The translations under genes and the position numbers were made by a program. A DNA stretch of 64,000 nucleotides from Mucilaginibacter_A sp050954285. GTDB taxonomy: Bacteria > Bacteroidota > Bacteroidia > Sphingobacteriales > Sphingobacteriaceae. Positions 45,162 to 53,793 of the stretch are shown here, piece after piece. The notes beneath the pieces are model-generated. The model was not told the origin of the DNA. It saw only the letters and a list, made by a program, of their open reading frames with translations, and made no database searches. The DNA lies in assembly GCA_050954285.1 (NCBI GenBank), contig JBPBPL010000007.1:62001-126000 (forward strand). Direction: 5' to 3'. Positions within the stretch are counted from its first letter, which is position 1. Every line of letters begins with the position of its first letter.

Positions 45162-46451
45162 TTAATACAACAACCTGAACCTGATGGTATGCTCAATCTG
45201 CTTTAATTCGGTTAAAACCTGCTGACCGTAACCAGCATTTACATCGGTAATTACATAGCCGATTTGCGCATTGGTTACCAAAAATTCGCCTACAATATTA
45301 ATGTGGTGCCGGGCAAAAACATCGTTAATTTTAGCTAAAATTCCCGGTACATTTTTATGAATATGGATGAGTCGGTGCGCATTGTTGATGCGTGGCGGCT
45401 GCAAATCCGGAAAGTTGGCGCTGGTATGCGTTTTGCCTTCGTTCATAAAATCCATCACCCGTTTTGGGAGAAAATCTGTATTGCGCGGATTGTGCTTTAC
45501 GTCATCAAAAATAATGATGCCTTTTTCACAGGCAAATTCTGCGGTTTTGCGGTTTACTTTGCCAAAACAACCAATTACTTTAAGTCGGCCGGCATTTTCT
45601 AATTGCGCTTCTGTGGGTTGGGTTTCTTCATCACAAAACAAGATTCCGGCTTCTTCCAGGTACTTTTTTTCAATTTTCGGACGGATGCGGATGTTGTAAC
45701 CTTCCTTGGCCAATTGCACTACGGCTTCATCCGCAACCTCACCGGCAACCAAACATTTGATGCGGTTTTTAGGATAAGAAATTGCCCGCGGAAACTTGTT
45801 GATGTACAAAAATTCATCAAAACTCGGTGTTACATAATCTGCTTTTTCGATGATGGTTTTGCGTTCGATGTTCTCCGTAAAAGCAAAAAACTTTTTAATC
45901 AGCCCAAATTCTTTCAGCTGAAAATCCGAATGGCCATCACCAATACCGAAAATCTCACCCTGTAAATTCAATTCACGCAGCAACTTTACTTTACCGCCTT
46001 CCTGCGAAAGCGGATTGCTGTGATCATAACCGATAATATTTCCCTGCTCATCAAACTCAAAAGTATTGGCATAAATATTTTCTGTTTTGATGTAATATTT
46101 GGAAACTACCGGAATGATAAATTCTTTAAAACCGCCCGAAACAATCAAAACTTCCTCCTGATGGTCTTTAAAAAACTGGCGGTTTCGGGAAAAGGAAGCG
46201 GACACTTTTTTACGTAAATGCTTCACCAGCAAATCTAAATGGCTACGGTTGGCCTGCAATAATTTAACGCGCTGAGAAAGGCTTTCCGTAAAAGACAAAC
46301 GGCCTTCCATAGCCGCGTTGGTTAAATCTTCAATCTGTTTATAAACTTTTTCGCGTTCGGGATGATCTTTCAGTGAAATCCGGACCAGCTCGTCCAACGC
46401 TTCAACCTGTGTAAACGTGCTGTCGAAATCGATGATAAAATATTGGTTCAT
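45162..46451 (-). CDS. serB: Phosphoserine phosphatase (SerB) fused to a SerA remnant with ACT domain
   Basis: 429 residues. Residues 1-215 are a HAD-type phosphoserine phosphatase: nucleophile motif DFDST (8-12), SGG (105-107) and GDGHSD (171-176). Residues ~231-330 match the N-terminal substrate-binding domain of phosphoglycerate dehydrogenase SerA (LKVIGCFGKVNRKTAEFACE, GIIIFDD). Residues ~335-429 match the SerA C-terminus with its ACT domain (SANFPDLQPP, HRLIHIHKNVPGILAKIND, final TIRFRLLY). The NAD-binding domain is absent, so dehydrogenase activity is not expected. The ACT part may make the phosphatase serine-responsive. A single-gene frame runs throughout. Confidence 0.85.
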   Translation of the reverse strand: MNQYFIIDFDSTFTQVEALDELVRISLKDHPEREKVYKQIEDLTNAAMEGRLSFTESLSQRVKLLQANRSHLDLLVKHLRKKVSASFSRNRQFFKDHQEEVLIVSGGFKEFIIPVVSKYYIKTENIYANTFEFDEQGNIIGYDHSNPLSQEGGKVKLLRELNLQGEIFGIGDGHSDFQLKEFGLIKKFFAFTENIERKTIIEKADYVTPSFDEFLYINKFPRAISYPKNRIKCLVAGEVADEAVVQLAKEGYNIRIRPKIEKKYLEEAGILFCDEETQPTEAQLENAGRLKVIGCFGKVNRKTAEFACEKGIIIFDDVKHNPRNTDFLPKRVMDFMNEGKTHTSANFPDLQPPRINNAHRLIHIHKNVPGILAKINDVFARHHINIVGEFLVTNAQIGYVITDVNAGYGQQVLTELKQIEHTIRFRLLY

Positions 46452-46527
46452 TTTTAAAGTTTAGAGTGAGGGGTTATGGAGATCAGCTTTCGGGAATGAG
46501 CTATTAATAATAAGCTATCAACCGGCA

Positions 46528-46553
46528 ATGCTTCTTTTATCAACCTAAAATTG
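46528..46553. repeat. Dispersed element supplying the thioesterase stop
   Basis: ATGCTTCTTTTA (46528-46539), TCAACC, TAAAATT. The last residues (ILG) and the stop TGA (46542-46540) of the minus-strand thioesterase gene are written by the spacer and AT half. Confidence 0.85.
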
Positions 46554-46926
46554 GTGTCGGGTTTTTGTTTTCATCCACCGCCACAAAGGTAAATTCGCCG
46601 TGGATGGCGCGGTAACGTTCCTCGGCATACATCTGTTCTACATAAATTTCCACGTTCACTTTCATGCTGGTGCGGCCGATATGGATCACGCGGCCAATCA
46701 GTTCAATAATCGTTCCGGCAGGGATTGGTGTGGTAAAATTGATCTTATCCGAAGAAACGGTAACGAGCCGTTTTCTGCTGAAACGGGTGGCCGTCATAAA
46801 AGCAACTTCGTCCATCAAAGCCATTGCTGTGCCGCCAAAAAGCGTATCATAATGGTTGGTGGTGTTTGGAAACACGGTTTTAAAAACCCGCGTAACCGAA
46901 TTTTCGATGCGTTCTTCAGTAGTCAT
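46540..46926 (-). CDS. Acyl-CoA thioesterase, YciA-like hotdog fold
   Basis: 128 residues. The hotdog core has VFPNTTNHYDTLFGGTAMALMDEVAFM with the catalytic Asp, and SSDKINFTTPIPAGTIIELIG. It matches the YciA/BACH acyl-CoA hydrolase group, which cleaves acyl-CoA thioesters. A TTG two codons upstream is less likely than the ATG at 46926. The gene lies downstream of metE but is separated from it by a terminator. Confidence 0.9.
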   Translation of the reverse strand: MTTEERIENSVTRVFKTVFPNTTNHYDTLFGGTAMALMDEVAFMTATRFSRKRLVTVSSDKINFTTPIPAGTIIELIGRVIHIGRTSMKVNVEIYVEQMYAEERYRAIHGEFTFVAVDENKNPTPILG

Positions 46927-46940
46927 CCGCAAAAATAATT

Positions 46941-46987
46941 TTAAAAAACGAAGGCTGCGCTTTTATTTGCACAGCCTTCTGGTTTTT
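46941..46987 (-). terminator. metE terminator
   Basis: On the minus strand GAAGGCTG and CAGCCTTC form a stem around a short loop, followed by GTTTTTTAAAA, between the metE stop and the thioesterase start. Confidence 0.85.
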
Positions 46988-49302
46988 TAAGCCGAGAATT
47001 CCTGAGCGATAATATCCCGCACCGTTTGCGCCGCCTGCACCATGTTGATCAGTGCCTGCTGCGTTTCCGGCCATTTACGGGTTTTTAAACCGCAATCCGG
47101 GTTTACCCACAAATTTTTTGCCGGTAAAAGAAGCATTGCTTTTTCCAGCAGCGAAGTCATTTCTGCTACGGTTGGGATGCGGGGCGAATGGATATCATAA
47201 ACGCCGGGGCCAATCTCGTTCGGATATTTAAAATCGGCAAAAGCATCCAGCAGTTCCATTTGCGAGCGCGAAGTTTCTATCGTAATCACGTCCGCATCCA
47301 TCGCCGCGATATGATGGATGATGTCGTTAAATTCGCTGTAACACATGTGCGTATGGATCTGCGTTTCATCCTGCACGCCGCTGGCCGCAATCCGGAAAGC
47401 TTTGATCGCCCATTGCAGATAGTTTTCCCGATCCTCCAAACGTAACGGCAAACCTTCGCGGATGGCGGGTTCATCAATCTGAATTACTTTGATGCCCGCT
47501 TTTTCCAATGCCACTACTTCATCACGAATGGCCAAAGCAATCTGGTTGGTAGTCGCTGATCTGGGCTGATCATCGCGCACAAAAGACCATTGCAAAATCG
47601 TAACCGGACCGGTCAGCATACCTTTCATCAGCTTTTTGGTTTGTGCCTGCGCAAAACTACTCCAGCGAACGGTCATGTTTTCCGGCCGGCTCACATCACC
47701 AAAAATTACCGGCGGTTTAACACAGCGGCTGCCATAACTTTGCACCCAGCCGTTTTTGGTAAACAGGAACCCATCCAGCCGTTCGCCAAAATATTCTACC
47801 ATGTCGTTGCGCTCAAACTCACCATGAACCAGCACATCCAAGCCAATTTCTTCCTGCCATTTCACCGCACTAATTGTTACTCCTTCAATCGCTGCATCGT
47901 ATTGTTTTTGGGTGATTTCGCCTTTTTTTAACTGTAAACGAAGCATCCGGATATCTTCCGTTTGCGGAAAAGAGCCAATCGTAGTAGTTGGAAAAAGTGG
48001 TAAATTAAAACGTTTATGCTGAATTTCCTGCCGTACAGCAAATTCACTTTTGCGGGCGTCATCGCCTGCCGAAATTGTTGAAACCCGTTGTTTAACTGCT
48101 GGTTTGTGGATTAAAGCTGAAGTCCGGCGGCTTTCAATTGCTTTGGTATTCGCTTTTAATAACTCAGTATTTCCATTTGCAAGCTCATATAAATCACTTA
48201 CTTCATGCAATTTTTGCTTGGCAAAAGCCATCCAGTTTTTAATTTCCGGGTTAATTTCGGTTTCCAGATCCAGATCAAAAGGCGTGTGCAGCAGCGAGCA
48301 GGAAGGCGCAATCATCACCCGGTTTTCACCCAAAGCGGTAACGGCCTGGTTAATTTTTTCTGTGGATTTCAGGTAATCGTTTTTCCAGATATTCCTTCCA
48401 TCAACCACACCCAGCGATAAAATCAGGTTTTTATTTTGGATGATCGGCAGCAAATCCTTCAGCTGATCCGGCGCCCGAACCAAATCCACATGCAAGGCAT
48501 GTACCGGTAATTGTGTAGTAAAAGAAGCATTGTCGCGCAGCCCGTCAAAATAAGTAGCCAGCAAAATTTTAGCACGTTTGCATTTTTTGCTGATTTCCTG
48601 ATAGGCAAAACTGAACGCCTTTTTTTCATCTTCCGATAAATCCATTGCCAGATAAGGTTCATCTAACTGAATCCATTCGGCACCGTAATTTTCCAGATTG
48701 TTAATGATTTCAACATAAACAGGAATCAGTTTTTTTAGGAGATCGATGCGGTTGAAACCGGCTTCTTTTTCTTTTCCGCATAATAAATACGAAACCGGGC
48801 CGAGCAAAACCGGTTTCGGTGTTTTACCGATAGCCTGTTTGGCCGCTGCAAATTCACCAAAAATACGTTCCGAGAAAATTTTGAATTGCTGATCGGCCTT
48901 AAATTCGGGCACTAAATAATGATAATTGGTATCGAACCATTTGGTCATTTCCATGGCCGTAATATCCAGCCCGTCTTTTTGATAGCCGCGCGCCATCGCA
49001 AAATACAGATCCAGCTCGGAGTTGCTTTGTACGTGGGTAACCACCGGGTTGTAACGCTCCGGAATGACGCCTAAAAGCAGCGACATATCCAGCACCTGAT
49101 CGTAAAAACTGAAATCGTTGCACGGGATCAGGTCGATGCCTGCTTCCAATTGCAGTTGCCAGTTTTCGTTGCTGATTTTTCGCGCAGCCGTAAATAATTC
49201 TTTGCTGCTGATTTTGCCCGACCAATACTGCTCGCAGGCTTTTTTGAGTTGTCGGTTGGCTCCCACACGTGGGTAGCCGAGGTTGTTTTTGAGCATACGC
49301 AT
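46987..49302 (-). CDS. metE: Cobalamin-independent methionine synthase
   Basis: 771 residues, full length. N-terminal LGYPRVGANRQLKKACEQYWSG, the linker FPTTTIGSFPQTEDIR, and the C-terminal zinc-site segments QIHTHMCYSEFNDI (His, Cys), ITIETSRS (Glu) and NPDCGLKTRKW (Cys). It transfers methyl from methyltetrahydropteroyl-polyglutamate to homocysteine. Expression is expected to be shut off by vitamin B12 through the riboswitch just upstream. Two dispersed cores are in frame: 47125-47136 (within AMLLLPAK) and 48519-48530 (DNASFTTQLPVH, a loop where related MetE proteins differ). Confidence 0.98.
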   Translation of the reverse strand: MRMLKNNLGYPRVGANRQLKKACEQYWSGKISSKELFTAARKISNENWQLQLEAGIDLIPCNDFSFYDQVLDMSLLLGVIPERYNPVVTHVQSNSELDLYFAMARGYQKDGLDITAMEMTKWFDTNYHYLVPEFKADQQFKIFSERIFGEFAAAKQAIGKTPKPVLLGPVSYLLCGKEKEAGFNRIDLLKKLIPVYVEIINNLENYGAEWIQLDEPYLAMDLSEDEKKAFSFAYQEISKKCKRAKILLATYFDGLRDNASFTTQLPVHALHVDLVRAPDQLKDLLPIIQNKNLILSLGVVDGRNIWKNDYLKSTEKINQAVTALGENRVMIAPSCSLLHTPFDLDLETEINPEIKNWMAFAKQKLHEVSDLYELANGNTELLKANTKAIESRRTSALIHKPAVKQRVSTISAGDDARKSEFAVRQEIQHKRFNLPLFPTTTIGSFPQTEDIRMLRLQLKKGEITQKQYDAAIEGVTISAVKWQEEIGLDVLVHGEFERNDMVEYFGERLDGFLFTKNGWVQSYGSRCVKPPVIFGDVSRPENMTVRWSSFAQAQTKKLMKGMLTGPVTILQWSFVRDDQPRSATTNQIALAIRDEVVALEKAGIKVIQIDEPAIREGLPLRLEDRENYLQWAIKAFRIAASGVQDETQIHTHMCYSEFNDIIHHIAAMDADVITIETSRSQMELLDAFADFKYPNEIGPGVYDIHSPRIPTVAEMTSLLEKAMLLLPAKNLWVNPDCGLKTRKWPETQQALINMVQAAQTVRDIIAQEFSA

Positions 49303-49413
49303 AAAACTTTTTAAAACATTAATAAATAATTAATGCCCTTCACGGTTTTCGGTATGCTTTCGGTTAATTAGGTAGAAATAAAGATGTTACAAGCCACCAG
49401 GCAAAGCTTCGCC

Positions 49414-49425
49414 ATGCTGTTTTTA
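49414..49425. repeat. Dispersed core at the riboswitch 3' edge
   Basis: GT-type core ATGCTGTTTTTA, with CCGGGTATTTTTT following. On the transcribed (minus) strand it comes directly after the conserved end of the cobalamin riboswitch, where the expression platform should lie. Confidence 0.8.
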
Positions 49426-49437
49426 CCGGGTATTTTT

Positions 49438-49635
49438 TGGCATCCTGACTACTGCTTCAAATCGCGAAAGCATTGGTCTTACACAGCGGGGCAAGTATCT
49501 GGCTCGGAGGAGAAGTGATCAGCAAATGGCTAAAATCCTCTCTTCCATACAGTTGCGCGACAGCCCGTGATTTGCACACGGTTCCTTTTTGATGCCTGCC
49601 CTACAAACGGCAGCCAACCCTGTTGTTGAAGATTG
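49438..49635 (-). ncRNA. Cobalamin riboswitch controlling metE
   Basis: Read on the minus strand, the metE leader carries AAAGGAACCGTGTGCAAATC, then ACGGGCTGTCGCGCAACTGT, the strongly conserved core of cobalamin (AdoCbl-type) riboswitches, and later AGCCA-type helices with CCGAGCCAGATACTTGCC and the closing CAGTAGTCAGGATGCC. Order and spacing match the Rfam-type Cobalamin element. About 135 nt separate it from the metE start. B12 binding would repress the B12-independent enzyme, the usual logic. Confidence 0.92.
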
Positions 49636-49729
49636 AAAGTAAAGAACTTTGGGGCGAATATACAGGATGGCTTTATAGGAAACGGTTTTTTGCGGAGATT
49701 TTGTTAACCTTTGGTTGTTTTGCTTTGAT

Positions 49730-49754
49730 AAATTTAGATCGATAAAAACAGTAT
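49730..49754. repeat. Dispersed element between epimerase 3' end and the metE leader
   Basis: AAATTTAGATCGA, then core TAAAAACAGTAT 49743-49754, 13 bp beyond the epimerase stop. Confidence 0.85.
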
Positions 49755-49767
49755 GGTGCTTTAAAAA

Positions 49768-50739
49768 TCAGCTTTGCAAAACCGTGCAAATTTCCCGGAT
49801 GGATTGCACAACTGGTTTAAATTTGATGCCGGTTGCCGCAATGATTTTGCGGTTATCATAATCCTGAATCCGGCTGGCCGCTTGTGCCGATATTTTATCA
49901 ACGCCCATTTTTTTACCGGTAAAAACAGTACCCACGGCAGATGCGCGCCAGGCCAGTTCCAGCATCCAGGGTTTGGCTTCGGTTTGCGGCGGTTTTGTAT
50001 TGAAGTTTTTGGCGATTTCGGTAAAAAGCTTTTGATAAAGCCAGTTTTCTGCATTTAAAATAAACCGTTCGCCGCGGATCTGGCTTTCCATCAGCATAAT
50101 CATTGCTTTGGCTACATCTTCCACATCTACCAAGCCGCAACTGCCTGATGTATAAAATTTTAAGCCTTTTCGCACCGTTTCAAAAATTTGTCCGGTGCCT
50201 TCCTTGCCTGCATTTTTACCAATAATTAGGGATGGATTCACGATCACGGCATCCAAACCTTCGGCCAGACCGCGCCAAACTTCCATTTCGCTTTCATACT
50301 TGGAAATAGCGTAGGCATTATCTTTCGGCGTTTCTTCCAGATGATGGTTTTCGTTGATCAGTTCGCCGGCTTTGCCTTCGCCCACCGCCGCAATCGAACT
50401 GACGTGCAGCAGCCGGATGCCATTTTCCACACAAAGATTAACCAGATTGGCCGTACCTTCTACATTGTTTTGGATGAGTTTTTTTTTGAGCGAAGGATCA
50501 AACGAAACCAAAGCCGCGCAATGATAAACCTGCGTAATGCCCTGTAATGCTTCTTTTAGCGCATCAATTTCGAGGAGATCTGCTTCAACCCAAACAATTT
50601 TATTTTGATGCTGAACCAATATTTCCGGGGTTTTGGAAGATGGCCGCCTGGTACAACGGATACTGTTTTTACTGCCTGAAATTAGTTGCCGGCAAAGTTC
50701 GGAACCGAGAAAACCTGTTGCACCTGTAATTAAAATCAT
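49768..50739 (-). CDS. NAD-dependent epimerase/dehydratase family protein
   Basis: 323 residues, extended SDR. N-terminal MILITGATGFLGSELC (TGxxGxxG), HVSSIAAVGEG with the catalytic Ser region, and the YAISKYESE motif carrying YxxxK. The substrate is unknown; dihydroflavonol-reductase-like or sugar epimerase roles are possible. A TTG start at 50763 would add eight residues; the ATG at 50739 is chosen. Three dispersed cores lie in frame: 49920 (TVFTGKK), 50547 (LKEAL) and 50660 (KNSIR). Confidence 0.85.
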   Translation of the reverse strand: MILITGATGFLGSELCRQLISGSKNSIRCTRRPSSKTPEILVQHQNKIVWVEADLLEIDALKEALQGITQVYHCAALVSFDPSLKKKLIQNNVEGTANLVNLCVENGIRLLHVSSIAAVGEGKAGELINENHHLEETPKDNAYAISKYESEMEVWRGLAEGLDAVIVNPSLIIGKNAGKEGTGQIFETVRKGLKFYTSGSCGLVDVEDVAKAMIMLMESQIRGERFILNAENWLYQKLFTEIAKNFNTKPPQTEAKPWMLELAWRASAVGTVFTGKKMGVDKISAQAASRIQDYDNRKIIAATGIKFKPVVQSIREICTVLQS

Positions 50740-50791
50740 GGAATATTTAGAAATGTTTGACAAATTTAAAAATCAATAGCGAGGAAAAGCA

Positions 50792-50818
50792 ATGCTTCTT
50801 TTACCTTTGTAATTTAGT
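50792..50818. repeat. Dispersed element in a divergent promoter region
   Basis: ATGCTTCTTTTA (50792-50803), CCTTTG, TAATTTAG, between the epimerase gene and the next plus-strand gene. Confidence 0.85.
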
Positions 50819-50909
50819 TGATCAGTAGAAATTAGTTTTAGTTAAGTTATTATTTATCAGCTTAATGTTGCTATAAAAAGTTAACTTCAACTTACCAATT
50901 TCATCCATC

Positions 50910-51302
50910 ATGAGAACATTTTTGATTTACACTTTCGGCTTAATCCTTAATTTAATGTTGACAAAACCGGCATCGGCACAACAAACTTTAACTGATTCTG
51001 TAATCCGGTTTGCTGGAAAAAATCACCAGGAACAATTGTATAAAGTTACCCGGCTTTCATATGAGGTTTTAGATAAGAGTTTGCTTGCGGTGCTTCAAAC
51101 TGATCAGCCTAATTCTTTGGTTTCGGAAGGAAAAACTGTAAACCCAAGCACGTTTATTAAAGAAAGAAACCGGATTTTTCTGTTGCTTTCGCCTAAAAAT
51201 TTTGCGTTGAAAATAAAAGATATTGGGTTTACGGTAGATACAACTCAGCAAAAAGGTGCCTGTACGGTGGTAACCATTGTTAGATCAGCGGATAATTATT
51301 GA
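50910..51302 (+). CDS. Small secreted protein of unknown function
   Basis: 130 residues. A signal peptide (MRTFLIYTFGLILNLMLTKPASAQ) precedes a short mixed alpha/beta domain (VTRLSYEVLDKSLLAVLQTD, FLLLSPKNFALKIKDIGF). No family is recognised. The stop TGA (51300-51302) overlaps the first base of a dispersed core. Confidence 0.7.
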   Translation: MRTFLIYTFGLILNLMLTKPASAQQTLTDSVIRFAGKNHQEQLYKVTRLSYEVLDKSLLAVLQTDQPNSLVSEGKTVNPSTFIKERNRIFLLLSPKNFALKIKDIGFTVDTTQQKGACTVVTIVRSADNY

Positions 51303-51327
51303 TGCTTCTTTTATCAGTATAAATTAA
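51302..51327. repeat. Dispersed element overlapping a stop codon
   Basis: ATGCTTCTTTTA (51302-51313), TCAGTA, TAAATTAA. It follows the unknown secreted gene and precedes the arginase-fold gene. Confidence 0.85.
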
Positions 51328-51379
51328 AGCTTAATTAGCAGAAATAACAGATATTTGGTTTGATTTTTAATTCGACTGA

Positions 51380-52564
51380 ATGTCTTTAAATGATTTTTTT
51401 TCGCCTGTGGATATTGGGCGTTTACTACCCGAAAACGGTTTTAACAACGGCCGCCTCGGCACATGCATCAATATTTTTACAGATCAGTTTCCGGATCTGA
51501 ATAATGCAAAACCTGATTTGGCCATTATCGGCGTGCTCGAAGATCGTAATGCCGATGGCAATGCCGGTTGTGCTTTAGGCCCGGATTATATCCGCGAACA
51601 ATTGTATCAGCTTTTTGAAGGTGGTTACAAAACCAAAATTGCTGATCTGGGCAATATCCGCCGCGGTGAAACGCAGGTTGATACTTATATTGCCATTAAA
51701 ACTGTTGTTTCGGAACTGATTAAAAATGATATTTTGCCCATCATTATCGGCGGCAGTCAGGATCTAACTTATGCGCAATATTTAGCCTATGAAGTGCTTG
51801 AGCAAAAGGTTGATCTGGTGGTTATAGATGCCAAACTGGATATGGAAGATGATCTTTTTCCGGACACTATCGAAACCACTTCCGCAGCGTACCTCAATAA
51901 AATTTTTATGCACGAGCCGGACATGCTGTTCAATTTCAGCAATCTGGGTTATCAAACTTATTTTGTAAACCAGGAGCGGCTGCAGATGATGGAAAAGCTG
52001 TTTTTTGATGCGCACCGGTTGGGTAGTTTAAGTGGAAAAATACAGCAAACCGAACCCGTGATCCGTAATGCCAGCATGATTAGTTTTGATGTTGGGGCGA
52101 TCCGTTCTTCGGATGCGCAGGCCAATTTCAACGCCGTGCCGAATGGTTTTTATGGAGAAGAAGCGTGCCAGATTTGCCGTTACGCCGGCTTTAACGATAA
52201 GCTCACGTCTATTGGTTTTTACGAATTTAACCCGGCTTACGATAGCAACGGGCAAACAGCGATGCTGCTGGCGCAGATGATCTGGTATTTTGTTGATGGT
52301 TTTTATAACCGCAAAAAAGATTTCCCAGTGCATCCAAAGTCACAATATGTCATCTACAAAACGAGTTTAAAGCATAAAGAACACGAACTGATTTTTGTAA
52401 AAAGTAAAAAATCGGAACGCTGGTGGATGCAAGTTCCATATCCAACGGGCGGTTCTAAAAATGAGCGCTTCCATTGGGTGCCATGCCATTACGATGATTA
52501 TCTGTTGGCGGTTTCGGGGGAAATGCCCGATCTTTGGTGGCGCACATATCAAAAATTAATCTGA
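51380..52564 (+). CDS. Arginase/formimidoylglutamase-fold protein lacking metal ligands
   Basis: 394 residues with the ureohydrolase fold order: DLAIIGVLEDRNADGNAGCALGPDYIREQL, LPIIIGGSQDLTYAQY (124-128 GGSQD), LVVIDAKLDMED (150-154 DAKLD) and MISFDVGAIRSSDA. Active ureohydrolases have GG[DG]H, DAHxD and SxDxDxxDP motifs binding two Mn ions. Here the His are replaced by Gln and Lys and the last motif is altered, so the dinuclear centre is probably absent. Similar proteins are annotated as formimidoylglutamase in Bacteroidota. Function is uncertain; no hut genes are adjacent. Confidence 0.8.
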   Translation: MSLNDFFSPVDIGRLLPENGFNNGRLGTCINIFTDQFPDLNNAKPDLAIIGVLEDRNADGNAGCALGPDYIREQLYQLFEGGYKTKIADLGNIRRGETQVDTYIAIKTVVSELIKNDILPIIIGGSQDLTYAQYLAYEVLEQKVDLVVIDAKLDMEDDLFPDTIETTSAAYLNKIFMHEPDMLFNFSNLGYQTYFVNQERLQMMEKLFFDAHRLGSLSGKIQQTEPVIRNASMISFDVGAIRSSDAQANFNAVPNGFYGEEACQICRYAGFNDKLTSIGFYEFNPAYDSNGQTAMLLAQMIWYFVDGFYNRKKDFPVHPKSQYVIYKTSLKHKEHELIFVKSKKSERWWMQVPYPTGGSKNERFHWVPCHYDDYLLAVSGEMPDLWWRTYQKLI

Positions 52565-52565
52565 A

Positions 52566-52597
52566 AAATTTAGGTTGATACCTGCATACTTCTTTTA
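52566..52597. repeat. Dispersed element before the TlpA-like gene
   Basis: Core ATACTTCTTTTA at 52586-52597, with AAATTTAGG just upstream and AAAAATTA downstream, in the 49-bp gap between two plus-strand genes. A second core (52623-52634) lies in the next gene's start. Confidence 0.8.
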
Positions 52598-52613
52598 GCA
52601 CATAAAAATTACC

Positions 52614-53729
52614 ATGAAAAAAATACTGTTTTTAATGCTGTCTGCTTCGCCATTTTTGGCCAGCGCGCAAACAGTTAACTACGATTTGAAAGGGAAAATC
52701 GGTACATTAGATCTTCCTGCAAAGGCTTATTTGATCCATCGGGAAAAAGGGCAAAACGTTACAGACTCTGCTGCCCTGTTGGCCGGAAATTTTGAATTTA
52801 AGGGAAGCATTGGCGCAGCGACACAAGCTTTATTGCTGTTGGATCATGCAGGGGCGGGTATTAATAATTTGGGGCGGGGCGCCGATGTGCTGAACCTGTA
52901 TCTCGAAAACGGCACCTTTTTGGTAAATAGTGCTGATTCTGCAAAAAAAGCCAAAGTAACTGGTTCTAAACTAAATGATGACAATACCAAACTGGCTGCG
53001 GCCATTAAGCCGGTGCTGGATAAAGCACAGATTTTGAGTAATCAGTATCAAAAATCTACCGAAGCTGATCGGCCAAAATTAGCTGAAAAGTTTACAGAAT
53101 TACAGGCAGAGCAAAAGGCAGTTTTAAAAGTTTTTATTCAACAGCATCCGCAATCGCTGGTTAGTTTAGATGCTTTGCGTGCTTTCGGCGGCCCATCTCC
53201 TAATTACAGCGAGGTTATGCCGCTTTTCAGCGCTTTGACACCGGCTGTACAAAACAGCGATAACGGAAAAGATTATAAAGCTTCCATTGAAAAATTAAAA
53301 GGAACTTCGGTTGGAGCTATGGCCCCGGATTTTACACAGAATGACCCGACAGGCAAACCAATCAGTTTGTCTTCTTTCAAAGGGAAATACGTTTTGCTTG
53401 ATTTCTGGGCTTCCTGGTGCGGCCCTTGTCGGCAGGAAAACCCGAATGTTGTGAAAGCTTTCAATCAATATAAAAGCAAAAACTTTACGGTTTTGAGTGT
53501 TTCTTTGGATAAACCTGAAGGTAAACAAGCCTGGTTGCAGGCTATAAAAGACGATAATTTGGCTTGGAACCATGTTTCGGACCTGAAATTTTGGAACAAC
53601 GACGTAGCAAAATTATACGGCATCCAATCTATTCCGGGAAATTTTTTGATTGATCCCAACGGAAAAATCATTGCCAAAGATTTGCGTGGTGATGATTTGA
53701 ACCAGGCTCTGGCAAAAATGCTGAAATAG
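52614..53729 (+). CDS. DUF4369/TlpA-family thioredoxin-like protein
   Basis: 371 residues. A signal peptide (MKKILFLMLSASPFLASAQ), a DUF4369-type beta domain (~25-125), a helical linker, and a C-terminal TlpA-type thioredoxin domain: GAMAPDFTQNDPTGKPISLS then DFWASWCGPCRQENPNVVKAF with the CGPC active site and a cis-Pro in YGIQSIPGNFLID. It is expected to act as a periplasmic disulfide reductase. The first hydrophobic residues (ILFLM) are encoded by a GT-type dispersed core at 52623. Confidence 0.9.
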   Translation: MKKILFLMLSASPFLASAQTVNYDLKGKIGTLDLPAKAYLIHREKGQNVTDSAALLAGNFEFKGSIGAATQALLLLDHAGAGINNLGRGADVLNLYLENGTFLVNSADSAKKAKVTGSKLNDDNTKLAAAIKPVLDKAQILSNQYQKSTEADRPKLAEKFTELQAEQKAVLKVFIQQHPQSLVSLDALRAFGGPSPNYSEVMPLFSALTPAVQNSDNGKDYKASIEKLKGTSVGAMAPDFTQNDPTGKPISLSSFKGKYVLLDFWASWCGPCRQENPNVVKAFNQYKSKNFTVLSVSLDKPEGKQAWLQAIKDDNLAWNHVSDLKFWNNDVAKLYGIQSIPGNFLIDPNGKIIAKDLRGDDLNQALAKMLK

Positions 53730-53744
53730 CCAAAAAACAGTTGA

Positions 53745-53787
53745 TAAAAGAAGCACCAGATCAGCATTGATCCGGTGCTTCTTTGTT
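53745..53787. terminator. Inverted pair of dispersed cores between convergent genes
   Basis: AAAAGAAGCACC (in a core at 53745-53756) pairs with GGTGCTTCTTTG (53774-53785) around GATC-containing sequence, giving a stable stem with a T-rich 3' side (TTTGTTT). It lies between the TlpA-like gene and convergent DinB gene. Confidence 0.75.
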
Positions 53788-53793
53788 TATAGC

